This document shows, piece after piece, positions 47,466-56,476 of a DNA stretch of 64,000 bases (positions are counted from its first letter, which is position 1; the number at the start of each line of letters is the position of its first letter). The notes beneath the pieces were generated by a model that saw only the letters and a program-made list of their open reading frames with translations, did not search any database and had not been told where the DNA came from. Where the stretch lies: the NCBI GenBank assembly GCA_000170815.1, contig ABCO01000004.1, positions 186,001 to 250,000 on the forward strand. Direction: 5' to 3'. The translations under genes and the position numbers were made by a program. The stretch comes from an unidentified eubacterium SCB49. GTDB lineage: Bacteria; Bacteroidota; Bacteroidia; Flavobacteriales; Flavobacteriaceae.

Positions 47466-48458
47466 TTAAATCGCAATATTAAAATAAACCGAAACTCTTT
47501 GTTTTGAGTTTACATTTCCACCAAATAGGTCTTGATACACTGGCAGGGTATAATTACTTCCAAAAATGAATTTTTTATAAACCACCTCAAGACCAAGAGA
47601 ACCATTAACTATGTTTCCATTAGAGTTAGCAATGGTCTCACCATACTGTTTAATTTCACTATAGACATCACCAGAAACCCCAACAAAAGGCATAAAATTG
47701 ATAGTTTGTGTAGACATAACAGTAAACACTCTTGACGAATAACTAAACTGATCACCAAACTGATACTCATTTTTATTTTCACCTTTGGCATAATAGCTTA
47801 ATAAGGTATTTACACCCAGTTTATCCCCCGCATAATTGTGGCCCAAAGAAAAGATTCCATCTACACTTCCTGTTCCTACTTGAAAACCAGGATTTACACT
47901 ATCTGTTAATTCTTGCTCAAACTTTCCGGTTGGCACTTTTACTCCAAGACCAAACTGTAATGAGTGTCCTGAAGGTGTTTTTTCGCCAGAAAAATCAATC
48001 GTTTCTTCGGTTTCTTTCTTATAAAAAACATGCTTATACCAACCTATAGCACTAGCATCACCAAAACCACTAAGGTTTTCGGACACCCCATTTAAGGTTT
48101 TGTTTAAGTCTTGGTAGGGTAAATTTGCAGTCACATAAAAGTTCTTATACACAGAAATTTGAGCCCACAATTGAAACGTATTAAACTTCTCTTCACTAAG
48201 CGGAGAGTTTTCAAAAATTCCATTTCTAGATTCAAAATTCTGATACATATAACGAACTCCAAAAAAATTTGCATTACTCAACGTACCAAAACCTGTACTA
48301 CCACTACTTGTAGCACAGCTACATATATCACAAAATATTTTTTCTGGAATATCTAAACCTGTAAAATCCTTATGTAAAGTAGTATTTGCTACACTAATAC
48401 TGCTTATAAAAAGCAATAAAAAAGTCCCGTATAATTTAATATTCTGAAAAACGCTCAT
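47466..48458 (-). CDS. Outer-membrane transporter-like barrel of the MbnP/MbnH operon
   Basis: 330 residues with a signal peptide (cleavage near SVAN, residue 25). The mature N-terminus carries a cysteine-rich motif CDICSCATSSG (C43, C46, C48), which could bind a metal. The rest alternates as a beta-barrel of about 12 strands: FFGVRYMYQNFES, FYVTANLPYQDLN, LQFGLGVKVPTGKF, FTVMSTQTINFMPF. It starts 23 bases inside the end of the di-haem protein gene, so the two are coupled. In context it may move copper or a copper complex across the outer membrane; that is inference. Confidence 0.72.
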   Translation of the reverse strand: MSVFQNIKLYGTFLLLFISSISVANTTLHKDFTGLDIPEKIFCDICSCATSSGSTGFGTLSNANFFGVRYMYQNFESRNGIFENSPLSEEKFNTFQLWAQISVYKNFYVTANLPYQDLNKTLNGVSENLSGFGDASAIGWYKHVFYKKETEETIDFSGEKTPSGHSLQFGLGVKVPTGKFEQELTDSVNPGFQVGTGSVDGIFSLGHNYAGDKLGVNTLLSYYAKGENKNEYQFGDQFSYSSRVFTVMSTQTINFMPFVGVSGDVYSEIKQYGETIANSNGNIVNGSLGLEVVYKKFIFGSNYTLPVYQDLFGGNVNSKQRVSVYFNIAI

Positions 48459-49482
48459 CTTCTAAAAATTCTGTGTCTGTTAATGTTTTTAAGAAAGCTA
48501 TAATGCTCTCCTTTTCGTAAGCAGAAAGATCAATCCCTAGCGTACCATCTGGTCTTAAAAAGGAAGGATCTACATTGCCATTATCTACCATCCCGCTATC
48601 ATAAAAATCTAATACAACCTCTAATGTTGAAAATCTACCATCATGCATATAAGGATATGTTACCTCTATATTACGTAGACTAGGCACCTTAAAAGTATAA
48701 AGGTCTGCAGGATCTTCTAAAACGTTGTAACGCCCTTTATCATCTAACAATGGATTTATAGGCAATCCATTATTTCTAAAACTATGGTCTGTAAACAAGT
48801 CTGTTGCATGACAAGAAATACATTTATTATTAAATGTTGCTAAGCCATCTAATTCTATTTGAGACAATACAACATTGTCTTCTTGTCTTACATACTTATC
48901 ATATTTAGAATCTCCAGAAATCATCATAACCATAAATTGTGATAATGCCTTTAATAAATTTTCTGTATTTACTTCGCCATCTTCAAAAGCACGTGCAAAT
49001 TGATCTTGATAATAAGAATCTTGTTCTAATTTTGATATAACATTACTTAAAGTTTCTCCCATTTCAACCTCACTAGTAATGGGAATAATAGGTTGCAAAT
49101 CTAAATGAGAGGCTGCACCATCCCACATAAACAAATTTTGAAATCCTAGATTCTGCATGGGTTGTGCATTTCTTAAACCAATACCTCCATTTACACCGTG
49201 ACTTAATGTATGTCCATGATGTGTAAAAGCAAAAGCTTGCTCATGACAAAAAGCACAAGCAATAGCATCGTTTGAAGACAATCTGCCCTCATAAAAAAGA
49301 CTTTTACCCAACTCAAAACCAGCTTCAGTAACTGGATTATTATCTAAGTTATATTGTAATTCCGGAAAATTAGAAGGAACCTCAACCTCAAGTGGAATAG
49401 GTTCATACACGGCCATATCACTATCTTTAGAACACGAAAAAGCGACCATCGAAATGGCTGCTAATACATATATTTTTTTCAT
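48436..49482 (-). CDS. MauG/cytochrome c peroxidase-like di-haem lipoprotein (MbnH-like)
   Basis: 348 residues; lipobox VAFSC (C17). Two c-type haem motifs, CAFCH (76-80) and CISCH (221-225), and the YPYMHDGRFSTLEVV segment (276-290) place it in the bacterial cytochrome c peroxidase/MauG family. Its partner upstream is an MbnP-family protein. In methanotrophs MbnH oxidises a tryptophan of MbnP to kynurenine to form a copper site. The gene pair suggests the same job here, in the periplasm or at the outer membrane. The gene follows the mbnP-like gene by 56 bases that include a stable hairpin. Confidence 0.85.
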   Translation of the reverse strand: MKKIYVLAAISMVAFSCSKDSDMAVYEPIPLEVEVPSNFPELQYNLDNNPVTEAGFELGKSLFYEGRLSSNDAIACAFCHEQAFAFTHHGHTLSHGVNGGIGLRNAQPMQNLGFQNLFMWDGAASHLDLQPIIPITSEVEMGETLSNVISKLEQDSYYQDQFARAFEDGEVNTENLLKALSQFMVMMISGDSKYDKYVRQEDNVVLSQIELDGLATFNNKCISCHATDLFTDHSFRNNGLPINPLLDDKGRYNVLEDPADLYTFKVPSLRNIEVTYPYMHDGRFSTLEVVLDFYDSGMVDNGNVDPSFLRPDGTLGIDLSAYEKESIIAFLKTLTDTEFLEDERFSEY

Positions 49483-49497
49483 AACAATTTATATGAA

Positions 49498-49530
49498 GCC
49501 ATTGAAAATCAAAATGATTTTCAATGGCTT
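49498..49530 (-). other. Intra-operon hairpin between the MbnP-like and MbnH-like genes
   Basis: A 14-bp stem (49498-49511 with 49517-49530) with a 5-base loop starts 8 bases beyond the MbnP stop. No T-run follows on the minus strand (the next bases are TCATATAAATTG). It is therefore more likely an mRNA processing or stability element that sets the MbnP:MbnH ratio than a full terminator. Confidence 0.7.
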
Positions 49531-49538
49531 ATTTATAA

Positions 49539-50351
49539 TTAATCGTTATGAACGTGATCTACAGAAAACATGGCTTGCATGTTATCAGCAATAACAGGTG
49601 TTGTTTCAGTACTTGTGTGTACCTGCGCATAACCATCTGCAAAGTTTACAGAAGTTACTCCATCAAATATTTTTGCAAGATCTGCTTTAATATGAACCTC
49701 AGGAGTGCTATCTTCTCTTACTCTTGCAGAGTTAGGTAATAACAAAGTAGTCTCTCTATAGTTATCTAAAGAAGTTCCTACACTACCCATATGTATGTTT
49801 AATGCTTCGTCCGTTACTGTCGCATCAGTATATGTACCATCAAGTCTTACAAATCTATAACCTGTAGACCAGTTCCACATCATACCTTCTTCTGAAGCTT
49901 CTTCTAAAAACTCTCCTTGACCTTCTGCACCTAATTGATAACGTTCTTGATCAACACCAATTCCGTAAGTAACAGAAACATAATCTGCCGCATCAACGTC
50001 ATCTAGTGTAATAAAAATCTCGCCTGCATTATTACCATCTTCTTCATTTACAATAAATATATTGTCATCTGTTGGGTATTCAAATACATTACCGTCTTCG
50101 TCTGTAAATCTTACATTACTAATAATGTATTTTACCGTTTCTAGTTTGTACGTTTCGTTATTTGACTTTGAGTATTCTGTGCCAAAAATAAAATCTTGAT
50201 CTCCTACACCATTGTCAAATTTTAGAACTAGATCTCCTGTTTGTCCTGCTAAGTCTTCTTCTGTTGTTGCTGTTGTGTCATCATCTGATGAACATGCTGT
50301 AAATAATGTTGCACATGAAAGTAGTGCAAATGTGAATTTTAAAATTTTCAT
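49539..50351 (-). CDS. MbnP family copper-binding lipoprotein
   Basis: 270 residues; lipobox FTAC (C20), then CSSDDD, which fits a surface-lipoprotein export signal. The core shows the MbnP pattern: GDLVLKFDNGVGDQDF, YKLETVKYIISNVRF, DYVSVTYGIGVDQERY, then MMWNWSTGYRFVRLDG with W159 and W161, and a C-terminal histidine cluster (VDHVHND). In MbnP/MbnH pairs one tryptophan is oxidised to kynurenine by the di-haem partner and helps bind copper. Here W159 or W161 is the candidate. Family and pairing are well supported; copper binding is inferred. Confidence 0.85.
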   Translation of the reverse strand: MKILKFTFALLSCATLFTACSSDDDTTATTEEDLAGQTGDLVLKFDNGVGDQDFIFGTEYSKSNNETYKLETVKYIISNVRFTDEDGNVFEYPTDDNIFIVNEEDGNNAGEIFITLDDVDAADYVSVTYGIGVDQERYQLGAEGQGEFLEEASEEGMMWNWSTGYRFVRLDGTYTDATVTDEALNIHMGSVGTSLDNYRETTLLLPNSARVREDSTPEVHIKADLAKIFDGVTSVNFADGYAQVHTSTETTPVIADNMQAMFSVDHVHND

Positions 50352-50413
50352 TTGTATAAATTAATTTATTGTTGTTTTTAATTTTTTAGACCTAAGTCTA
50401 CCGATATAAAAAC

Positions 50414-50839
50414 TTATACAATGGGAGGCCTTAACTGTAAAGAAGAATACTCATAACTATAAAAGCTATCAGCATTAGTTAAATTTAAACGCACATAAAT
50501 AGCTGAAACACTAAAATCTAAAGACTCACTAATTTCTATAAATACAGGAAAAAAGGATTCTGACAAAGAGTTAACAACTTTTGAATCATCATTATCTGAG
50601 GGAGTCGTAATTTTAAGTTGGTCTGCAAGATGGCACTTACCATTACAAGCCAATTGAGGCTTATCTTTATTCACACAATACGTGTCAATTATATAATCTA
50701 TATTCAACTGAAAATACGAGAAGTAGCCAACAAAGACAAGTGGTCTTGCAGCAAAACTCAACAATATTAATATGACAATAAATTTTTTCAGAAGGTATTT
50801 ATTTAAGAGTGCAAAAATAATCAATTTAAAACACAACAC
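50414..50839 (-). CDS. Small membrane protein with CxGKCxL motif
   Basis: Up to 141 residues. One membrane span (about 14-40) is followed by a segment with CVNKDKPQLACNGKCHL (C55, C65, C69, H70), probably outside the inner membrane. The rest is polar and ends YSSLQLRPPIV. The reading frame opens with GTG at 50839 and has no internal ATG. A TATTTTTG box at 50812-50819 lies inside the first 10 codons, so the true start may be later and non-ATG. It is upstream of the MbnP-like gene (62-base gap) on the same strand and may help copper or haem delivery. No family name is certain. Confidence 0.55.
   Translation of the reverse strand: MLCFKLIIFALLNKYLLKKFIVILILLSFAARPLVFVGYFSYFQLNIDYIIDTYCVNKDKPQLACNGKCHLADQLKITTPSDNDDSKVVNSLSESFFPVFIEISESLDFSVSAIYVRLNLTNADSFYSYEYSSLQLRPPIV
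50812..50819 (-). promoter_or_regulatory. Candidate -7 box of the MbnP/MbnH operon
   Basis: The minus strand reads TATTTTTG, exact for TAnnTTTG. A TTG lies 14 bases upstream, shorter than the usual 17-23. If used, transcription would begin near 50805, inside the called small membrane protein gene. Confidence 0.35.
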
Positions 50840-51034
50840 TACAGGAGATTTCTTAAAGTTTAATGCCAGGTTAACAAATTATAATCACCCACTAATAATG
50901 GCGCCTAATCCATATAAATTTCTTTATTTTTGGACCCTATTATATTTTAATTATATTCAGACACTAATATTTCAGGAGCAAAAACTCTATTTTATAAGTA
51001 CTGAAAAACATACGCGTTTACGCAGACTGTACTC

Positions 51035-54000
51035 ATGAGCAAAACACTTGTTCGATCGTTGTTTTCAAAATCAGCGACATTAAAAAATTTAAATTCTCAG
51101 CTTGCCATAGAGAGCAGGGATAACTACACATTGTCGGGTCTGGTAGGTAGTGCTGTATCCCTTGTAATTGCCGATATATTTAAAACTTCGGAAACACCTG
51201 TTTTATTAATACTTAACGATAAAGAAGAAGCCGCTTACCATCTTAATGACCTTGAAAATCTATTAGGCGAAGACAATGTACTCTTCTATCCCGGAAGCTA
51301 CAGAAGACCTTATCAAATAGAAGAGACAGACAATGCAAACATATTATTAAGAAGTGAAGTTTTAAACCGTATTAATTCGCGTCGCAAACCTTCTCTTATT
51401 GTCACCTATCCCGAAGCTTTATTTGAAAAAGTAGTCACAAAAAAAGAACTGGATAAAAACACCCTTAAAATTTCGGTAGGCGAAAATGTAACTATAGATT
51501 TTGTAAACGAAGTTCTTTTTGAATACAAGTTTAAACGTACCGATTTTGTAACAGAACCGGGTGAGTTTTCTGTGCGCGGTGGTATTCTAGACGTATATAG
51601 TTTTAGTAATGACGAACCTTATCGTATTGAATTTTTTGGAGATGATGTAGACAGTATTCGCACCTTTGATGTAGAAACCCAATTATCACTAGAACAGCTT
51701 AAAAAGATTTCTATTATCCCTAATGTAGAGAACAAACATCTAGATGAAAACAGGGAAAGCTTTTTAAAATACGTAGCAAGTAAGACAATCATTTGTCTTA
51801 AAAACGAAGACCTTTTAAGTAGTGCTATTGATAAACTTTATGAAAAAGCAACAGACGCATTTAACAAAACAGAAGGCGAAGTTAAAATAGCAACACCTGT
51901 TGAGCTTTTTTGTACATCAAGATTATTAAACAAGCAGTTAAAAGAATTTAAACGAATCACACTTTCAAACTCGATTACAGATTCGATTTCAATTTCATTT
52001 AAAACAAAACCACAACCATCATTTAATAAACAATTTGATTTACTAATTAAAAACCTGAATGAAAACACAGCAGATGGTTACACAAACTACATTTTTTGTA
52101 GTAGCGAACAACAAGCAAAGCGTTTTCACGACATCTTTAAAGATGCAAAAGGGCAAGTAGAACAATTTGAAACCGTAGTTTTTCCGCTTTACCAAGGTTT
52201 TATAGATCACGAAAACAGAAACGTCTGCTATACTGATCATCAAATATTTGAGCGTTACCATAAGTTTAATCTTAAAAATGGATACGCTAAAAAGCAGGCT
52301 ATCACTTTAAAAGAACTTACTAATCTTGAGGTTGGCGATTACGTAACACATATAGATCACGGGATTGGAAAATTTGGCGGACTTCAAAAAATAGATGTTG
52401 AAGGTAAAATGCAAGAAGCCATAAAATTGATTTATGGAGATCGAGACATCTTATATTTAAGTATTCATTCGTTACATAAAATTTCGAAATTTAACGGAAA
52501 AGACGGCAGTGCACCAAAAATATACAAATTAGGTAGTGCCGCCTGGAAAAAACTAAAACAGAAAACCAAAGCAAGGGTTAAGCATATCGCTTTTAACCTT
52601 ATCGAACTGTACGCAAAAAGAAGAACTCAAAAAGGATTTCAATACAATCCAGACAGCTATTTACAACACGAACTAGAATCTAGTTTTATGTTTGAAGATA
52701 CTCCAGATCAATCTACAGCTACAGCAGACGTAAAAGCAGACATGGAAAGCGAACGCCCTATGGATCGTTTAGTTTGTGGCGATGTTGGTTTTGGTAAAAC
52801 AGAAGTAGCGGTACGCGCTGCATTTAAAGCCGTAGATAACGGCAAACAAGTAGCTATTTTAGTTCCCACAACAATACTGGCTTATCAACACTTTAATACT
52901 TTTAGCGAACGTCTATCCGGAATGCCAGTAACCGTAGACTATCTTAACCGTTTTAGAACCGCCAAAGAAAGACGCACAGTACTTGAAGGCCTAAAAGACG
53001 GAAAAATAGATATTGTAATCGGAACACATCAATTAGTGAGCAAATCTGTTGAGTTTAAAGATCTTGGTCTTTTAATTATTGATGAAGAGCAAAAATTTGG
53101 TGTCGCCGTTAAAGACAAACTTAAAACCATTAAAGAAAACGTAGATACTCTTACATTAACAGCTACGCCTATACCAAGAACGCTTCAATTTTCTTTAATG
53201 GCTGCTCGTGATTTAAGTGTGATCACCACACCACCTCCTAATAGACATCCCGTAGAAACACAGGTAGTTCGATTTGAACAAGAACTTATTAGAGATGCTG
53301 TACGGTATGAAATTTCGCGTGGCGGACAAACCTTCTTTGTACACAACCGTATTGATAATATAAAAGAAGTTGCCGGAATGATACAACGCCTTGTGCCAGA
53401 TGCAAAAATTGGTATTGGTCACGGACAAATGGACGGTAAAAAACTAGAAGCATTAATGCTTTCGTTTATGAATAATGAATTTGATGTACTTGTAGCAACC
53501 ACCATCATCGAAAGCGGTTTGGATGTCAGCAATGCAAACACCATATTTATCAATAACGCAAACAACTTTGGACTAAGTGACCTACATCAAATGAGAGGTC
53601 GCGTAGGTCGTAGCAATAAAAAAGCTTTCTGTTATTTTATAACACCTCCTTACTCTGCCATGACAGACGATGCGCGTAAACGTATGACAGCTCTAGAGCA
53701 GTTTAGCGACCTTGGTAGCGGTATTAACATTGCGATGAAAGATCTTGAAATACGTGGTGCTGGAGACTTGTTAGGTGGTGAACAAAGTGGGTTTATTAAT
53801 GAAATAGGTTTTGAAACTTACCAAAAAATCTTAGCAGAAGCCATCGATGAATTAAAAGAAAAAGAATTTAAAGACCTTTATGCAGATACCGCAACACCAT
53901 TACACGACCGGATATTTGTTAAAGAAGTGGTTATTGACACCGACTTTGAGTTATTATTCCCTGATGATTATGTAAACAATATTACCGAAAGGTTAAACCT

Positions 54001-54382
54001 TTACACAAAGCTTAATGAAATTAAAGATGAGGCTGAGTTATTAAAATTTCAGAAGGAACTAGAAGACCGTTTTGGCTCGCTACCAGAAGAAGCAATAGAC
54101 TTACTAAATAGCGTACGCATTAAGTGGATAGCCATAAAAATGGGACTCGAGCGAGTTATCATGAAACAAAATAGATTTATTGGATACTTTATTAGCGAAC
54201 AACAAAGTGACTTTTATCAAAGCCCAAGTTTTAGTAAGGTATTACAATTTATGCAAACAAATGCACCTCGTGTTAAAATGAAAGAAAAGCAAACCCGTAA
54301 TGGCTTACGCTTACTATTAAACATAGATAAAGTTAAGTCTGTAAGTGATGTACTTGCAGTACTTGAAAAATTTTCGGCATAA
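51035..54382 (+). CDS. mfd: Transcription-repair coupling factor
   Basis: 1115 residues. N-terminal UvrB-like region (about 1-330), then the CarD-like RNA polymerase-interacting domain (about 430-490, VGDYVTHIDHGIGKFGG). The SF2 translocase has Walker A GDVGFGKTE near 582, DEEQ near 683, LTATPIPRTLQFS, and QMRGRVGRS. A C-terminal TRCF domain ends about 1110. Mfd removes RNA polymerase stalled at DNA lesions and recruits UvrA for nucleotide excision repair. The full length and intact motifs show it is functional. It is divergent from the copper operon. Confidence 0.97.
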   Translation: MSKTLVRSLFSKSATLKNLNSQLAIESRDNYTLSGLVGSAVSLVIADIFKTSETPVLLILNDKEEAAYHLNDLENLLGEDNVLFYPGSYRRPYQIEETDNANILLRSEVLNRINSRRKPSLIVTYPEALFEKVVTKKELDKNTLKISVGENVTIDFVNEVLFEYKFKRTDFVTEPGEFSVRGGILDVYSFSNDEPYRIEFFGDDVDSIRTFDVETQLSLEQLKKISIIPNVENKHLDENRESFLKYVASKTIICLKNEDLLSSAIDKLYEKATDAFNKTEGEVKIATPVELFCTSRLLNKQLKEFKRITLSNSITDSISISFKTKPQPSFNKQFDLLIKNLNENTADGYTNYIFCSSEQQAKRFHDIFKDAKGQVEQFETVVFPLYQGFIDHENRNVCYTDHQIFERYHKFNLKNGYAKKQAITLKELTNLEVGDYVTHIDHGIGKFGGLQKIDVEGKMQEAIKLIYGDRDILYLSIHSLHKISKFNGKDGSAPKIYKLGSAAWKKLKQKTKARVKHIAFNLIELYAKRRTQKGFQYNPDSYLQHELESSFMFEDTPDQSTATADVKADMESERPMDRLVCGDVGFGKTEVAVRAAFKAVDNGKQVAILVPTTILAYQHFNTFSERLSGMPVTVDYLNRFRTAKERRTVLEGLKDGKIDIVIGTHQLVSKSVEFKDLGLLIIDEEQKFGVAVKDKLKTIKENVDTLTLTATPIPRTLQFSLMAARDLSVITTPPPNRHPVETQVVRFEQELIRDAVRYEISRGGQTFFVHNRIDNIKEVAGMIQRLVPDAKIGIGHGQMDGKKLEALMLSFMNNEFDVLVATTIIESGLDVSNANTIFINNANNFGLSDLHQMRGRVGRSNKKAFCYFITPPYSAMTDDARKRMTALEQFSDLGSGINIAMKDLEIRGAGDLLGGEQSGFINEIGFETYQKILAEAIDELKEKEFKDLYADTATPLHDRIFVKEVVIDTDFELLFPDDYVNNITERLNLYTKLNEIKDEAELLKFQKELEDRFGSLPEEAIDLLNSVRIKWIAIKMGLERVIMKQNRFIGYFISEQQSDFYQSPSFSKVLQFMQTNAPRVKMKEKQTRNGLRLLLNIDKVKSVSDVLAVLEKFSA

Positions 54383-54430
54383 GAGTTGCTTAGCAAATTG
54401 TATATTTATCAAAATTGAACTATTAAGAAA

Positions 54431-55759
54431 ATGAAAAAGATATTACTAGGCTTATTATTATTTCCTATGCTAGCAATAGCACAGCAAACGATTACTGGAC
54501 ATTTTGCACCAGAAAACAGTTTTCAGTTTGGTATCTTATACAGGATAGCACCAGATAATGTTTATTATGTAACGGACGCAAATATAGATTCAGAAGGTAC
54601 ATTTAAGTTAAATACACAAGAAGACACTACACCCGGAATGTACCGTATTGTGTACAACCTACCACAAGACCAACATTTTTTTGATTTTATATATAACGGA
54701 AAAGAGGCTGTAGAATTTACTTTTAATGCTAATAAAGAAATCACTTTTACAAGTTCGGAAGAAAACAAACTATGGTCTGAATATTTAACAAAAAGCTTTC
54801 AGTTTACTTCAGCTTTAGAAGAATTATCAACTACAGAAGGTGTAAAAGAACGTAATATAAGCAAAGCGCTTGAAGAACAAAATGCGTGGTACCAAGACCT
54901 TCTTAAAAGAGCAGAAGGAATGCTTGTTTATGATTTAATTAATGCTGTTAAACCTTACCAAGAAAACAACTTTTCTACCTATAAAGCATATACCGAAAAG
55001 GTAAAATCGAACTATTTTAATAATTTTGACTTTACAAAACCCCTACTTCAAAACTCTGGATTACCGTTAGAACACAGTATTAAATACATTTTTAACTATG
55101 CTGACCCTGAGCATCCTGTTACATCAAGAAATGTAAACATAGATACCGTTGTAAAAAAGATAGCTGCCACTGACAACAAATATCAAAAACAAGTACTCTC
55201 AAATCTTTGGGATTTTCTTGCAACAAACGAACAAGTAAGTGAAGCAAATCATCTTGCCGAAAAACACCTGATTCCACTCGCTCAAAAACTTGATGACACA
55301 GCACTAGCTACAAAATTGACGATTTACAAAAACATTTCTATCGGCTCAAAAGCACCTAATTTTTCTTGGCCAGAATACGAAGGTGACAAAACACTTACAA
55401 AATATTTTCATGACTTAGCACCAGCAGAGCGTTATGTCATTGTTTTCTGGAGCAGCCTATGCTCTCACTGTTTAAACGAAGTACCAAAACTACACGCTAA
55501 GGTAGCATCAATGACTCCCGATACTGTAAAAGTAGTCGCAGTAGGCCTAGAAGATTTTGAAGCAGAATGGGCACCAGTTGCAGCAAGATTTCCGTTATTC
55601 ACCAATGTGCTTGGACTAAAAAAATGGGATAATGAGATTGGTAATATGTATGACGTTACAGCAACACCTACTTATTTTGTTTTAGATGCTGATAAAAAGA
55701 TTATTGCAAAACCAGAAATGCTAAAAGATGTTTTTGACGCGCTTGTTATTGAGAAATAA
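54431..55759 (+). CDS. Exported thioredoxin-like (TlpA/ResA-type) protein
   Basis: 442 residues with signal peptide (cleavage near AIAQ, residue 18). Residues about 20-130 form an N-terminal beta domain of the type often fused to flavobacterial thioredoxins (ITGHFAPENSFQFGIL). A helical linker follows. The C-terminal thioredoxin fold (about 305-440) has active site WSSLCSHCLNEVP (340-352) and the cis-proline VTATPTYFVLD. The CSHC redox pair is in place of the usual CGPC. It acts in the periplasm, probably reducing disulfides or in cytochrome maturation. Its end overlaps a convergent small gene by 39 bases. Confidence 0.87.
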   Translation: MKKILLGLLLFPMLAIAQQTITGHFAPENSFQFGILYRIAPDNVYYVTDANIDSEGTFKLNTQEDTTPGMYRIVYNLPQDQHFFDFIYNGKEAVEFTFNANKEITFTSSEENKLWSEYLTKSFQFTSALEELSTTEGVKERNISKALEEQNAWYQDLLKRAEGMLVYDLINAVKPYQENNFSTYKAYTEKVKSNYFNNFDFTKPLLQNSGLPLEHSIKYIFNYADPEHPVTSRNVNIDTVVKKIAATDNKYQKQVLSNLWDFLATNEQVSEANHLAEKHLIPLAQKLDDTALATKLTIYKNISIGSKAPNFSWPEYEGDKTLTKYFHDLAPAERYVIVFWSSLCSHCLNEVPKLHAKVASMTPDTVKVVAVGLEDFEAEWAPVAARFPLFTNVLGLKKWDNEIGNMYDVTATPTYFVLDADKKIIAKPEMLKDVFDALVIEK

Positions 55760-56053
55760 AAACTCATTATCTTTTTTCCAGATATAAACAAGACTAGAAA
55801 TACTATTAAAAAAAAGCAATAGAAAGGTCCAATTTACCTTCTGTTTTCTATCCACATGCTTGTATTGCCAGATCCTATAAAATAAGTATGATATTTGAGA
55901 AAAAACTAAAATATTCAAGCCGATTAATTGGTGTTGGAATTCGAGAATATTATTTGTAACCCAAACAAAAAAGTCTACATTCCAAAAAGTAAAAAAATAA
56001 ACGAGAGTTAATAAAGAAGGGATGGAAAGCAAAATTTTCACACTTGTTTTCAT
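55721..56053 (-). CDS. Small multi-span membrane protein
   Basis: 110 residues with three likely membrane spans: ILLSIPSLLTLVYFFTFW, LIGLNILVFSQISYLFYRIW and VNWTFLLLFFNSISSLVYIW, with basic residues between. The ending YIWKKDNEF resembles phospholipase-D-nuclease N-terminal-type small membrane proteins. It starts 5 bases after yraN and overlaps the thioredoxin gene by 39 bases, so it may be a real last gene of the leftward operon. No function can be given. Confidence 0.55.
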   Translation of the reverse strand: MKTSVKILLSIPSLLTLVYFFTFWNVDFFVWVTNNILEFQHQLIGLNILVFSQISYLFYRIWQYKHVDRKQKVNWTFLLLFFNSISSLVYIWKKDNEFLFLNNKRVKNIF

Positions 56054-56058
56054 ACTTA

Positions 56059-56418
56059 CTAAAAATGATAAAAAGCATTTTTAAAATGCTCCAGTTTTTC
56101 TGTCGTTTTATTTTTAAGAATCGCAATAATATCAAACCTTGCTTCTAGCGAAATCTCATTTGAAACTAAATATTCATTCGCAGCTTTTGTGAGAAGTTTT
56201 ATTTTACCAGTACTTACAAAATCTTGAGGATCTCCAAAAAAATCACTATTTCGGGTTTTAACCTCAACAATAATTATTTCATTGTTTTTTTGGGCAATGA
56301 TGTCTATTTCTGCCTTCTGAAATCTCCAGTTACGTTCTAATATTTCATAGCCATTTTTGAGCAAATGCACTACTGCAAACGCTTCACCCCATTCTCCTAA
56401 ATCATTATGCTCTGCCAT
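56059..56418 (-). CDS. YraN family (UPF0102) endonuclease-like protein
   Basis: 119 residues, the usual size. The restriction-endonuclease-like core is visible: GYEILERNWRFQKAEIDIIAQ then EIIIVEVKTR (PD-(D/E)xK pattern: E in AEID, D in DIIA, E-K in EVKTR). YraN proteins are conserved but poorly understood and are thought to act on nucleic acids. It follows the LD-carboxypeptidase gene on the same strand. Confidence 0.9.
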   Translation of the reverse strand: MAEHNDLGEWGEAFAVVHLLKNGYEILERNWRFQKAEIDIIAQKNNEIIIVEVKTRNSDFFGDPQDFVSTGKIKLLTKAANEYLVSNEISLEARFDIIAILKNKTTEKLEHFKNAFYHF

Positions 56419-56476
56419 ATCTAAGGTAATTTACAAAAAATAAAACTTCAAAATGAATAGCCAAAGGGCATTTGCG

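Noticed and set aside
50772..51038. Small plus-strand frame overlapping the mfd start
   Set aside because: It is antisense to the CxGKC gene region, has no recognisable domain and runs into mfd by 4 bases; likely chance.
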